This document shows positions 48,089 to 59,550 of a stretch of 64,000 nt of DNA, in pieces. The stretch spans positions 20,765,380 through 20,829,379 of the forward strand of contig NC_059379.1 in NCBI RefSeq assembly GCF_019703515.2. The letters run 5' to 3'. Made by a program: the position numbers and the translations under genes. The notes below the pieces were generated by a model. That model ran no database searches. It was not told the DNA's origin and worked only from the letters and a program-made list of their open reading frames with translations. This DNA comes from Myxocyprinus asiaticus (lineage: Eukaryota; Chordata; Actinopteri; Cypriniformes; Catostomidae). Each line of letters opens with the position of its first letter. Within the stretch, counting starts at the first letter, position 1.

Positions 48089-48377
48089 CACTGCAAAAAA
48101 ACAAATAATTTCAAGAAAAAAACAAGAAATAACTTTTAGCCAATGGGATAAGAAACAAATGCTTACATCAATCTTGAATTAGGGTTATTATTCTTACTCC
48201 ATAGGCAAACAGTTTTTTCTTGTTTCAAGCATGTATAAGCTTACTTCAAGATATATTCCATGAAAACAAGTCTTAATATCTTACCCCATTTTGCCTCTTG
48301 AATAAATGTATCTCTTTAAGGATGTTAAGACATTTTTACAGGAAAATGACAAAACAATTCATATTTTTTTTGCAGTG
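48089..48377. repeat. CACTGCAAAAAA-type MITE
   Basis: The left end CACTGCAAAAAAA and right end TTTTTTTTGCAGTG are inverted. The interior contains CTTGTTTCAAGC and related CTTGAAGT words typical of a common fish non-autonomous element. No flanking duplication was identified. Confidence 0.6.
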
Positions 48378-48413
48378 TGGAGGGAAAGGTGATCACATTT
48401 GAAAAATGTCTGA

Positions 48414-51030
48414 CGTTAAAAAAGATAAAGACCCATATGAGTGTAAAAGTTATCGTCTAATTTCCCTGACCCAGTTAGATGTGAAAATTTTGTCTAAAAT
48501 GTTGTCTAAAATTCTGGCTAATCGATTAAGTAATCGAGTAATTGCGTATACATATCGATCAAGTGGGGTTTATTCATGGTCGTAGTTCTTCTGATAATAT
48601 TAGACATTTTATAAATATTATGTGGTCAGTAGTGAATGATCAGACCCTGATTGCTGTCATCTCACTTGATGCCGAGAAGGCCTTTTATAGGATGGAATGG
48701 GACTATCTTTTTAAGATTTTGGAAATGTATGGGTTTGGGAACACTTTTATTGGCTGGATTAAGTTACTTTATAAACAACCTGTAGCGGCAGTGCAAACTA
48801 ATTAATTTCAGATTAATTTCAGATCTCTTGGTAGAGGAACCCGGCAAGTCTGTTTTCACGAATTCCGCCTCTGTAGTTCTTCCCACTCACCACCTGAGGG
48901 CTCCATCACCTGAATATTGACTTTTACACTCTGAACTCCAATTCCCATAATCCTCGTACCTGGCACTGATTACCTGCTCACCTGTTCCTCATCTACTCTG
49001 CTATTTAAGTCTCATTCGCTATCATTGCAAAGTCTTGTTTTGCCCTGGCTGACGTTTCTGAGTTTATTGTATTTCCTGTGTATGATCCTGGACTGTTTAC
49101 CCTGTTTTGACCCATTGCTGCCTGCCTATTACTGCCTTGTTTACCTGGATATAACCTATGATTGTCTGCCACCTGCCCTGACCTCTTGCCTGTTTATTGA
49201 CTACCTTGGATATTACTGTTGCTGGTGATTGACCCCTGCCTATCTTTATTACTACATTTATTGTTATTAAAGCTGCACATGGATCTCAACTCCATTGACT
49301 CATTACAGCTGTCCTCTCCCCTTTATTGTTCTGTCTTGCACAGGAACCATTAGCAGCCGCTAATAAGAAAAAAGGATGATTTTCCTGGCATTGTAGCAGG
49401 AGGTGTGGTGCATAAACTTCTACTTTAAGCAGATGATATTATTATTTGTCTCAGACCCAAAAATATCTATGCCTAGCCTCCATAAAATTATTAATTTCTC
49501 CAAATTTTCAGGATACAGGGTGAATTGGTCTAAATCTGAAGCTCTTGCTCTGACAGCATATTGCCCTGCCACAGCTTTCCAACCTGGTACCTTTCAATGA
49601 CCCAAGCAAGGCATTAGTATTTCATTTCCAGCAAATTTGAGAAATTTAGTTAGAGTTAATGAAAAGGTTCTTGTGTGATGTGGATAGGTGGGTTTCACTA
49701 CATTTGCCTATGGCTGGGAAGGTCAATGTTATAAAACTGAATTGTATCCCCCAAATTCAATTATCTACTACAGTCTCTCCCTCTAGAAGTTCCTCTTTCT
49801 TATTTTAAACAATTTGATAGGATATTTAAGGTTTTCTTTTTTTTCTTTTATTTTTTTTATTTGGAATAGTAAACAACCTCAGTTATATTTCAGAAGTTAC
49901 ACAGACCAACTGACAAAGGAGGTTTAGGCCTCCCCAAAAACATTTTTGTTACTATGCTTTTAATCTTAGACACCTGACTCATTGGTCTCTTCAACCTGAG
50001 AGAGCCCCTCCCTGGTACAACATTGAACAAGCGGTCCTTGCCCCAATCTCACCATTGCACAGTCTTTCTATCAAACTGCACAGAGACATAAAAATACATC
50101 CCATTTTTCACACTTACATTCAGGATGGACAAAGGTTTCTCGTATGTTCAATTTTGATATTTAATGTTTTCTCAAGCATATGCCTGAATCCCAAATTGTG
50201 TATTAACAAGTCCCCTTTTTGCTGCAAAGAATGGATTGAGAGGGGTGTTGCTACACTTGGTGACCTTTATGAAAATGGAGCTTGGAGATCATTTGAAAAT
50301 ATAACACTACAATCTGGGATTTCTAGGCCTCAATTTTTCATGTATTTTCAGTTGCGCCATCTACTTTGTTCTTTTTTGGGGGGTAGTTCACAGCCCTCTA
50401 AAGCTGCATACACCCTCTGTATGGTGCTCACAGCCTTTGGAAAGGGGCATGAAGCATCAGTGTTTTTATTTGCCGTTGATTCAGAGTCTTGGTGAAGGGG
50501 CCTTAACAGCTCTTAAGAGGTTATGAGAGAGATATTTGAACTTGGTATTGGAGGATGAGGACTGGGAAAGAATTTTAAAAAATGTTAAAACTATGTCTAG
50601 GAATGCAAGGGTATGCCTTATTCAGTTTAAGATTTTGCATTGTTTCTACTGGACTCCCTCTAGATTGTTTAGACTTTTTTTAAAAGACACACCTACCTGC
50701 TGGCGATGTCAAGATGGAGACATATCCCATACTCTGTGATTCTGCGCTAAGATTCTGGATAAGAGTCCAGAATTGTATCTGTGAGGTTTTAGATACTCAA
50801 ATTTCATTCTGCCCCAGACTATGTATATTGGGTGATGAGGTGGTTATTAAAGTAGGTGACAAATATACAAAAAACTAGTGTAATGATTGGCAGACAGATA
50901 ATTCTTAGAGGATGGATGTCATTTGACGCTCCCTCATTTCAAGAGTGATTCACCGAATTGGTCAGGGTGGCGGCATTTGAAAAGATGTCATACAAGTAGC
51001 TTGGCAGATTGAATGCATTTGGTAATAAAT
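48414..51030 (+). pseudogene. L1-like ORF2 fragment, RT and C-terminal domain
   Basis: Starting within the RT domain, frames give DPYECKSYRLISLTQLD, KILSKMLSKILANRLS, then a GFIHGRSSSDNIR and ISLDAEKAFYRMEWDYLF block. The last replaces the expected catalytic Asp context DAEKAFDR with AFYR. After the LTR insertion it resumes with LSSPLLFCLAQEPLAAA; the Y-ADD box region (HKLLLQADDIIICL-like) lies near 49410-49450. The C-terminal part is seen at 50055-50740, including PTCWRCQDGDISHT, whose Cys-rich motif is typical of L1 ORF2 ends. The frame changes several times and carries stops, so this is an inactive fragment. Confidence 0.8.
48854..49307 (+). repeat. Solo LTR inside the L1 copy
   Basis: It starts TTTCACGAATTCCGCCTC, ends GACTCATTACA, and holds CTATTTAAGTCTC (TATA-like, near 49001) and ATTAAAG near its end. 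The L1 reading RGTRQ...C is cut at 48853 and continues after 49307 with CTGTCCTCTCC. Flanking pentamers are TCTGT (48849-48853) and GCTGT (49308-49312), four of five identical, consistent with a mutated 5-bp duplication. The full 454 bp is absent from L1 proteins and contains no gene. Confidence 0.75.
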
Positions 51031-51347
51031 AGGACAGGTATTTGCCCTTTTTGGAAGGCTCTCAGTGAGGACCATGTGGAGACAGACAAAACTGTGGTAG
51101 TAATTGTGGATTCTGTTCTTTGTGGATTTCTTTCTTTTCTCTTTGTTGATTTTTATATTTTTTTTATCTCAAATATTGAGACAGGGTGGGTTTGGGGAGG
51201 GGGAAATAACAGGGGTTAAAGTTTATTCTGTATACTGTATATATATATATCTATATATATATTGTTTATTCTGTTTTTTTTTTATTATTCAATAATCACT
51301 AGTTAATAGCAACAAAAAAAAAAAGAAAGAAAGAAAGAAATGTCTGA

Positions 51348-54062
51348 TGGGGATGGAGCCTGTCAGTAATTTGCAGGTATAGAATTAATTTCAGGTTACA
51401 TTAACTTTTGGAAGCAGCATGTTGATTTCCAGCATGATAATGTTGATAAAGCACTTCCCTCATCTACCAAGAAAAAATCACTTCTCTGAGAGAAATTACT
51501 GTTACTGTTAAACACGAAGTTCCAAGCAATGTTAGAATCTATCAATGAATTCCAGTGTGCCAGAAAACTCTTTATATAGAATTATGAAGTATGAACTCTG
51601 TAAAAGCTCTGTGAAAGTCATGACCCACATTACGGTCATTTGCATGTCTCTGCAGATGGAATGAGTCTAAGAGGAAGCTAATCCTTTCAATTTAATCTTT
51701 GGGAATCCTACTGTAAATGCTCTCTGATTGGTAACATTCTACAGAGAGCTGACACAGCACATCCTGCCCTGCACCTCATCAGTGACCAAGAAAACACACA
51801 CACTCTCTGTGGTGTTCTGTTGAAATGGAATACTTCCATTGTCAAAAAATAAAATTAAAATAAAATACTCCCTCTGGCCTTTACTGGTCCTATAACTTAA
51901 ATTTCATCATATACGGTATATGCTCTTTGCTTGACCTTTGATGAGCTAATGTAGAGAGGATGTACTCTGCTCACTGCTCAGACGCCTTCAAGAAACTGCA
52001 GTTATTAATAATTTACTTTTGTACTTTTCTCTCCTAAAGTAACCTGAGACTCCTCTAAAGCACAGCAGTGATACTCAGGTGTCAAATCTCAGCACTCTCC
52101 AAAACACACACACACACACTACTAAGGGTACCAAGCAGACAATTTTATTGTTTAGATGTTGCTCTTTCATAGCTCAGGATAATAAACTGAGATATCAGTT
52201 GTTACATTTAAGTATCAACTTCGTCTCAGATGTTTCTCCTTAACATCTTTACCAATTGGACAATTGTTGATATACAGAAAGCTACAAAAATTAAAGTGGA
52301 TAACATACTGTAGATAATTTGGTCTTGGAGGAATTTGAGGAGTTCATTTTGAATCTCCTTTTGAAATCTCTTTTGATTGCAGTATTTGGCAAATCTGAAC
52401 CCAGTCACTGATTTGTGATCTTAAACAGTTCCAATGCAGTTTCCTCTCACTCAAATGCCAACCCAAACATAGATAAAAAGCCTTGAAAAACAGCAATGGA
52501 AATCTTTTGTTCTTTCCGCTTATTTACAGCTCCTGAGCTGAGAACACTGACCCCCAATAAATCCAGACCTGACCTACCAGTTTAGCACAGGGATGCAACA
52601 TTCTAGATGTGTCCAATAAGCTCTGCATTCTTCAACCTCTTACCATGGCAGTACGACATGGGTGATGGCTAGAAAATCATCACACTATACTGTTACATTC
52701 TCTTCAAGCCCTAAGAAATGTCACCAACACACATATACTGCAACATCAAAAACTTCTAATCCCGAAAGAACCACACAGCAACTACAGAACCCATAGAGGA
52801 AAAAAAAAAGTTATTGACAAGAAGACTGCTAAAACAAAGGTTCTGCAAAGAACCATTAAAGAGCCATTATTTTCTGAGCAAGATTTTTGGGTTTGTAAGA
52901 ACAGAGATTCCTTAAAGTATAATGTGTTTATTACTGTGATAGTTCAAAGAGTTTGGTTATTTCTAAATCACCAATTAAATGCATTTTAAGTTTCTGTCTT
53001 GACTTTTCAGACGAGAATGGCAAGGTTTGAGCTAAATTTAGACTGAAGAGATCACCGATATTCAAAGTGAGCAAAAGAAGAGAGGGAAATAGTACATGCA
53101 TGCAAATTATTTGCTATGCTGTTGCAATACAACACAACATGTTGGCAACCAAATTTAATGAAACCAGAAAAGGTGTAAAACTCCATCTGGGGTGTTGTGC
53201 AAACTGATCGTGAACACTTTAGAATTTATTTAGCAGTGCTAGCCTGTACCTTCAATGATATCAAAATGTTCTAAGCAAAATGTTGGAGCATCACATGAGT
53301 TTTTTAGAATTATGCACATGCTGTGGTACAATCATTAAACACATAACAACAAAACAACCCTATCTGATATTTGAAGTGTTTTAAGCATTATCTTATAAGT
53401 ATTATTTATCAAGGGAGAATGTGCACACAGACATCCACACAATTGTACTCTCAACACACTGTCAAATATGGTATGTTGGCAGGTCATCTTTCGCAGAATC
53501 ACTTGCCTTTAGGGTATGATGGGTAAACAGAGGCCTATTTTGCATGGAAGAGCAGATAACTGGTCTTATTAACAAATACTTGCCTTTGAGCGAGAAGTCA
53601 GCTCTAACCAAATATCAGATCACAGGAACATACAGTATGTACATGTAATCAAATGCTTTCAGTGGTAGAAGTGTGAAAAGATTTTCTCTTAAAAACAAGC
53701 ACACTGAAAAGAAAATCTGTGATTTCCATTTAAACATATACATATTAAGGTACGTATATGATGACATGCATATTACTTGTGAAAATATTATCACATGGAA
53801 AACTACATTAGGACATTAATACAACATTTAGTGTATGCATTATGTATAACACAGTATTTTTAGGAAGTGCTATGCTGTTCAAAGAAATTGTGTAAACTAC
53901 TGGCATGTTCTGAATCTATTCTGTGGATTCAGTAAGTCAGGGCATGCTCAGTATTAACTAAATATTTCTGAGCAGACACACTAAGGCTCAGTGATGTCAA
54001 AGGACCAAAAAGACAGCCATGTGGATGTGTTTTTTGCAGCATGAAGCATGATGTTGTGCATT
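51348..54062. other. Intronic DNA, no gene recognised
   Basis: About 2.7 kb of AT-rich sequence with a short (CA) run at 52105-52119 and an A tract near 52800. A GGTTCTGCAAAGAACC palindromic word near 52840 resembles the edge of a small repeat. No exon is supported. Confidence 0.45.
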
Positions 54063-54250
54063 TAAAGGGATAATTCACCCAAATATAAACATTGTCATCA
54101 TTTACTCATGTTGTTTAAAACATAAAAGTAGATGTTGGGCAGAATGTTAGCCTCAGTCACCATTCACTTTCATTGTATGGAAAAAGGTGCACTACATCCA
54201 GTGAGTAAATTACAGAATTTTCATTTTTGGGTGAACTATGCCTTTAAGGA
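54063..54250. repeat. Common fish MITE, short copy
   Basis: The ends TTAAAGGGATAATTCACCC and TTTTGGGTGAACTATGCC-TTTAA are inverted. Internal words (CATTCACTTTCATTGTATGG) are shared with 34564-34856. Confidence 0.75.
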
Positions 54251-54489
54251 AAGTTGGTCTGGGTCTAGGAGAAACAGATGCAATTCTTGACATGCCCTTC
54301 TAAACACACACCTGCTCCTGCTGATATGGCATTCTCCCAGAATGTTTCTAAACAAGGCTCAATTAAAAAAAACAGCAGGGTTCATACAGAAGGCAAAGAT
54401 ATCATTTTCAAATATGCTTCTTTATACGTCAGATGAAATGCACTTAGTTATTTTTGTCTCCCATTGTTTGTGTAACTATGTAGGCAGGC

Positions 54490-54815
54490 TGATGACAGAA
54501 ACAGACAATGGTGATGCGAGAACCCAAGTGCAGTGTTTCTTTACAACGTGAATATCCAACATAAACAAGAACAGACTACTTTGGACATTACGATCACAAT
54601 ACTCTACAAAACACTAAGGCAGACATGAGGGCTTAAATACAGAGACTGGGGCAAACAAGATATCAAAACAACCAATGACAAGACTGAACTGATAACAAAA
54701 TAACCAATGAACAGACAGAACTAATAAGGGGATAACAAGACTAATAAACATAAACCAATAAGAAGAAAAGACTCATGAACATGATAACAAGACAATGACT
54801 ATAATCCACATGACA
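54490..54815 (-). repeat. Probable solo LTR, minus orientation
   Basis: Read on the minus strand it runs from TGTCATGTGGATTATAG through a TATTTAAGCCCTCATGTC (TATA-like) to a TTCTGTCATCA end. The composition and the TGTCATGTG start resemble the gypsy-type LTR at 19178-19627. No matching target duplication was found and the limits are approximate. No internal coding region is attached. Confidence 0.45.
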
Positions 54816-55019
54816 GACACAAACAGGAACAAGGAAGTGAAAACTTAAAAATAAAAGACATATAACCCAAAACATAAACAAAACACTTACAGTCTGCAGG
54901 TCAGAAATGCACCTTAAATATCTGAAAGCAGCTCTTATTCATTACTAAATGATTATTCATTATCTGAAAAATGAGCCATGCTAGCCATTGTTTAGTAATT
55001 TCCTCATTAAATTGATATA

Positions 55020-55225
55020 TTATTTGGTCCAAGTCATCAATTTCAAAAACTTTTTTTGTTTTAATTACATTTTAGTTTTATAATGAAATAAATTAATATG
55101 GTGGCACAATTAAATTTTTATCTGCAAAACTAATTTCAAATATTTAAGCATACGCCTTCAGATCAAAAGATTTTTAAGATCATGAGAAACTTTTCAGTCA
55201 AGTGTTTCAAAACTTTTGACCGGTA

Positions 55226-55229
<4 letters not shown>
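55020..55229. mobile_element. Tc1-like end fragment, second copy
   Basis: Nearly identical over 210 bp to 32990-33201, starting ATTTGGTCCAAGTCATC and ending TTTTGACCGGTAGTGTA. The left part of the element is missing. Confidence 0.75.

Positions 55230-55288
<59 letters not shown>
55229..55288. repeat. (TA)n microsatellite
   Basis: About 30 TA units beginning at the TA that ends the Tc1 fragment. Confidence 0.95.
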
Positions 55289-55291
<3 letters not shown>

Positions 55292-57027
55292 TTTTACTAT
55301 ATTATAGGAGAGGAGCATCTTTGAGGAGCATATAGTTATATTATAGCAGACAAGCATTTTCTGCTAAATAACTAAATGTAAATGTTTTTTTATCCAAGAG
55401 ACAACATCTGAATGGCAAAAAAAAAAAAAAAAACTTTGTGTTCTCTAGCGACATCTGTGGTTGCAACTTAAAATTGCAAGCAATTTTGCACTGCTCTTCT
55501 AACGAATGAATCTCATAACCTGAGTTTACCTGGACATCACCTGTATGTGCTCATGATTGGGAGATATTCAGAGCTGGAGTAATTTGTTCTACTTTCATGC
55601 TGATTTTATGTTATTCTATTAAAGATTTAAAACTGAAATATTACTGGCTTTGATAAAGATAAACACCACTCGTATTTACATATTTGAATGGATGAATGAA
55701 TTTTACACTTATAGTGCTTTTCTGACACTACACTCAAAGTGCTTTAGCAGGGAACTCATTTTAACCACCACCAGTTACAGTTAAATGATTATTCAAGTGT
55801 TTATCAATCTACTATAAATGTTTGTATTGTACTAGACTTATCAATTTAAGAGGTGAAACTCATGATATGGCTGATATGATTTCAATGGAAGACTATTATA
55901 TTATAATACAGCCTCAGTTGATAATGCAAGTAAAACCGTAATACTACAATAGTATGTCTATGCACTTCACACAATGACACTGTAAACTAAAAACATAAAT
56001 TGAGGATTCAGTAATGATGGGGATGATACATACTTTATTTAACATGAAAAAATAAGCAGAAATACACAATATAAAAATTACAATAATACTTTTAATTATT
56101 AATTTCTTCAGCAGTAAAGTTGTAATAGATAGATGGTTACACACTATACAAATGAATATGTACATTATTGTGCTATGAAACTAGTACATTTTAAACAACT
56201 TGAGATGATTATACATTGTAAACAGACAGACTATCTGCTAAAAGGACAACAAGGGACAGCTTGTGCATTTCTGCGACTGGTGCAATAGAAATGAGAAAAC
56301 AGCGGCACACACACTCTTAGGGAACCTGGAAACTATAGCAATGTTATAAAATACTCAGAAGTCATGAATATTAGTAACCATGTTACAGTAACTTCACCGG
56401 ACAATGTAGATACATCATAATCGGTTAACACACGAGTTTGAATCATACAAGCAAGACAAGCTACACTCTATAAGCTTCAGCAACCCTAACAGACAACATA
56501 TCCAAGCATTATAGCAAGTAAAGAACCTTGCCAAACAGTTAACAGATAAACATCCATCCAGATTTGCAGCGATACTATCCTGAACTGTGTGACAGTGACT
56601 GACTGAACTGAACAGTGTAGTTAGTTTCTCCAGCCGGAACACGTGACAGCCGGTACTTCTTTTCTGTGTTTACGTAATGACGTAAGGATAAACGACATAA
56701 GCCTGTGATTTTGCGCCAAATCCGACAAGACAGCTCAAAATACAAATAATTTTTGTAGGCTTACCATAGTGAATCAGGGTAAGATAAGGACATTGTTTTG
56801 AACACTGTTTTATATGTACTTAATAATGGCATTTTGTTCAATTTTACCAAAAAATCTTCCATAGTGCAGCTTTAATATTTCCTTTAATACTTCTCATAAT
56901 AATAAATAAAAGGCAATAGAAAGGTTGATTTCCTCACAGTGAATGTCCGAAAGAAGGTCCAAAATTTGAGAGAAAGATTTGATCCAGGTAAAATTAACCC
57001 TGGTTTTACTATAGTAATATTGTAAAA

Positions 57028-57058
<31 letters not shown>

Positions 57059-57755
57059 GGCAGAAATCATAGTTTTAATGCAGTTAACCATGGTGTTACT
57101 ACAGTCATATGGTGTTAATATAGTAACCATGTTTACCATGGTGTTGTAAATCCATGGTTAATTTTTGTAAGGGAAGTTTAGGGTTAGGTTTAGGTGTAGG
57201 GGTTGGTGTAGGGTGTCTGTGGGACTATAAATAAACATAATAAACATGCTGTACTGATGCTCCTATACTGTATGTTAGTATTTAATTATGAGTGCAAATA
57301 GTATCTAACAATAATTGCACTAAGTGCAATGAAGATGCTTTTTGTTGCTACTTACACTTAGTTTAAATAGCACATATTGCTTATTTGCACTTCTGCCAAG
57401 AAAGAAACAGTCAGCTTCAAAATGAACTGTATTGTATAGATAAACAAGGGACCAATCAAACGCCATAATAATGTCTTCAAGTCGGTCTGATTCTCGGTGT
57501 TTAGATTTCACTGACATTTTCCTCAGTCCAGTACGCAGGACAGGTATAGCCAAAGAGACAACCCCTGTAAACCTTTGACAGTAGCCTACATTACGCCTTT
57601 CCGTACTAAAGGACTGCAATGCAACATAATGAGAGCAACAACAGAGCTGGTGGGTGGGTGGAACCAGGCTGCCATGCAGAAATAAATAGATGTGGACAAA
57701 TCTTATGACATAAATGAGGTTATTATATCATATGTGATGTACACCCAAGACTTAC
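55289..57755. other. Intron 1 DNA next to exon 1; repeat patches
   Basis: An A tract lies at about 55418-55434. 55690-55750 (TATAGTGCTTTTCTGACACT, CACTCAAAGTGCTTTA) resembles a dispersed fish repeat. At about 56990-57290 a T tract (57032-57058) is followed by ACCATGG-rich sequence and TTTAGGGTTAGGTTTAGG, also of repeat type. No exon is supported. Confidence 0.4.
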
Positions 57756-57765
57756 CGGTGCTCAT
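57756..57765 (-). CDS. ablim2: ablim2 exon 1 coding end (start codon, MST)
   Basis: On the minus strand ACAACAATGAGCACCG is followed by a consensus donor GTAAGT (57755-57750). The ATG at 57765-57763 has A at -3 and G in the second codon context. Three codons (Met-Ser-Thr) plus one base leave phase 1, which joins exon 2 to give MSTA-FHQQ. ABLIM2 proteins commonly begin MS-. The exon continues upstream as 5' UTR to an undefined start before about 58150. Confidence rests on ATG, donor and phase, since three codons cannot show similarity. Confidence 0.65.
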
Positions 57766-58160
57766 TGTTGTCCGCAGACCTCTTTAGAGTCCAATGTCAT
57801 GTATGCATCTGCCTAGATCCTCAATCAGCTGCGCACCGCTGAGCCATCAGTCCGCTCCAGATCTTCCACTCTCCCAATGCACAAGTGCTCGTGCCAACCT
57901 GGTAAATAACCAAAAGATCTCTTCAGAAGTGTACACCTTTCAGCTATGACTGAGGACAATTCGGTGTTACATATGCTGTAGAATCGCCTTAAAACGTAGT
58001 GCGCAGCGTTGTTGTGAGCGCATGCACGAGCGGGGTGTTGCCGTACGACTGTGATGCGCTTGTGCGTATGCCTATTTGCCTCAGCATCATTCCTGACACG
58101 AGCCACAACCCACAGTGACAGCTACATGCAGCGACAACGGGCAGCTGGGAAATGGAGTTT
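57766..58160 (-). promoter_or_regulatory. ablim2: Presumed ablim2 5' UTR and core promoter region
   Basis: This stretch is clearly richer in G+C and CpG (GCGCAGCG, CATGCACGAGCGG, GTACGAC) than flanking intron and upstream DNA, as expected for a first-exon/promoter island in a fish genome. It lies directly upstream of the exon 1 ATG on the minus strand. No canonical TATA box was picked out. The open frame across 57825-58106 has no recognisable domain and is likely a by-product of CpG richness. Confidence 0.45.
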
Positions 58161-59285
58161 ATGTGCGGGAACGACAGATTAGCAAAGAACACATTTAACG
58201 AGAGGATTAACTACAATAATAATGATAAAATTGACCAAAGTTTATTTATGGCGTCATATTGAGGACTTTGGCGTAAAACTCTCCATTGTAAATGGTCATT
58301 ATTAATCCTTAGACATTGATATGAAAAAACATTTAGGCTGTAAATTATCAATTAATCAAAATAATTCAGAACGCAGTGCAAATAAACTATAATAAAACTA
58401 GACACCGGGAAAATATACGCCTCATTAAAATGCAGTTTGCTCGTCACTTCTGTCTGTGTCGGCCTCGTTTCCCCAAAGTATTATAAGGCCGGTATTGACC
58501 GTACGAATCATCTTAGAATTATGGGCTGTTTCCCAAAAGCATCGTAATTTAACTACTTGAAAATGGTCGAAGATGTAATGTTCTGGAGTAAGGACATATG
58601 ACTTATGCAGGCACTTGCAGGACAATCGCGAAATTACACCTCATACAATTTAATACAGTTAGTCTCACACTTTATTCAGACGTATACAATGTTACCATGA
58701 TACTTTAATTTTTAATTGTATTTATATTTAAATAGAAAATAATTATACAATTCTAATTATATTAATTAACCTACATAGGCCTATTTTTTTATCTAATATA
58801 TTAATATACAGTTTAAAATTATGGCATAATAGATAAATGAAAGAAAAAAAAAGAATGTTTATAAAAATTATTTAATAGCATAAATCAATAAATTACTGAC
58901 ACATATTTGTGTGCCACATGATTGAATTATAAATTAAATTCAGAGGGAATTGAGATGTTTTATATTGTGCACTTGCAGTAGGCTCACTGCCAACTCGGTA
59001 AACATATTTGTGTAAACGAAACACTGAAAAGATAGCCTCCTTATGAGGAGCAAAGCACTGATTGTGTAAAAATAATAGATTGTACAGTAATAACAAAAAT
59101 GTTAAAGATGGTTACTTTACTTCCCAGCTTGGTAAATTACATGTAAAATGTATAAAGTAATGCGTCAAGTTATAAAAGAGAGAAAAAAAATAAATAAAAA
59201 AAACCACACACACACAATGAGGAGAGACACTACACAGTCACATTTCAGCACTCACACAGGGACTTAAGAAAATAAAGTGCCGTTA
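58161..59285. other. Intergenic DNA upstream of ablim2
   Basis: Near 58525-58560 the word GGGCTGTTTCCCAAAAGCAT resembles a dispersed fish repeat. The rest is AT-rich. No gene recognised. Confidence 0.4.
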
Positions 59286-59550
59286 CAGTTTTTTTTTTCA
59301 ACTGCTTACACATTTTCAAAACTTTGCCTCTTTTCTTCAAAACTTCACACAAATCCAAGAATTGCACACACAAAATGCCTCACATCTCTTGCAAAATGAA
59401 GCACTGCATTCAAAATATCACAAACATCTCAAAAGCAAACATTTGTCTTGCGTTGCAAAACACCTTTGCCATAATATTATATTTTTGGATACATCATATA
59501 CACACAGTTATTCAAAACCTAAAGCTCTTCTTTCATGAGGTTGGGTGTAT

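Larger units (their letters stand above)
48414..51337 (+). mobile_element. 5'-truncated L1-like LINE with 10-bp TSD
   Basis: AAATGTCTGA at 48404-48413 is repeated exactly at 51338-51347. The insert starts inside ORF2 and ends in an A-rich tail with GAAA repeats (about 51314-51337), the hallmark of target-primed reverse transcription. It is on the plus strand, opposite to ablim2. A solo LTR (48854-49307) lies within it. A (TA)-rich patch near 51235-51261 precedes the tail. Confidence 0.9.
33813..57755 (-). other. ablim2: ablim2 intron 1 (about 23.9 kb)
   Basis: Runs from donor GTAAGT at 57755-57750 to acceptor CAG at 33815-33813. It contains a candidate internal first exon at 42939-42954 and the mobile elements listed between. 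Large first introns holding alternative promoters are known for mammalian ABLIM genes; the same arrangement here is inference. Confidence 0.75.

Noticed and set aside
49025..49228. 67-codon frame rich in Leu/Tyr/Cys resembling a membrane peptide
   Set aside because: It lies wholly inside the solo LTR at 48854-49307 and has no supporting similarity.
57140..57240. TTTAGGGTTAGGTTTAGG-like run as interstitial telomere; similar CCTAACC patches at 29130-29160 and 47905-47945
   Set aside because: The spacing is irregular, there is no (TTAGGG)n array, and such words belong to dispersed fish repeats.
57825..58192. Overlapping minus-strand frames of 93 and 67 codons upstream of ablim2 exon 1
   Set aside because: No recognisable domain, and the region is CpG-rich 5' UTR or promoter; frames are expected by composition.
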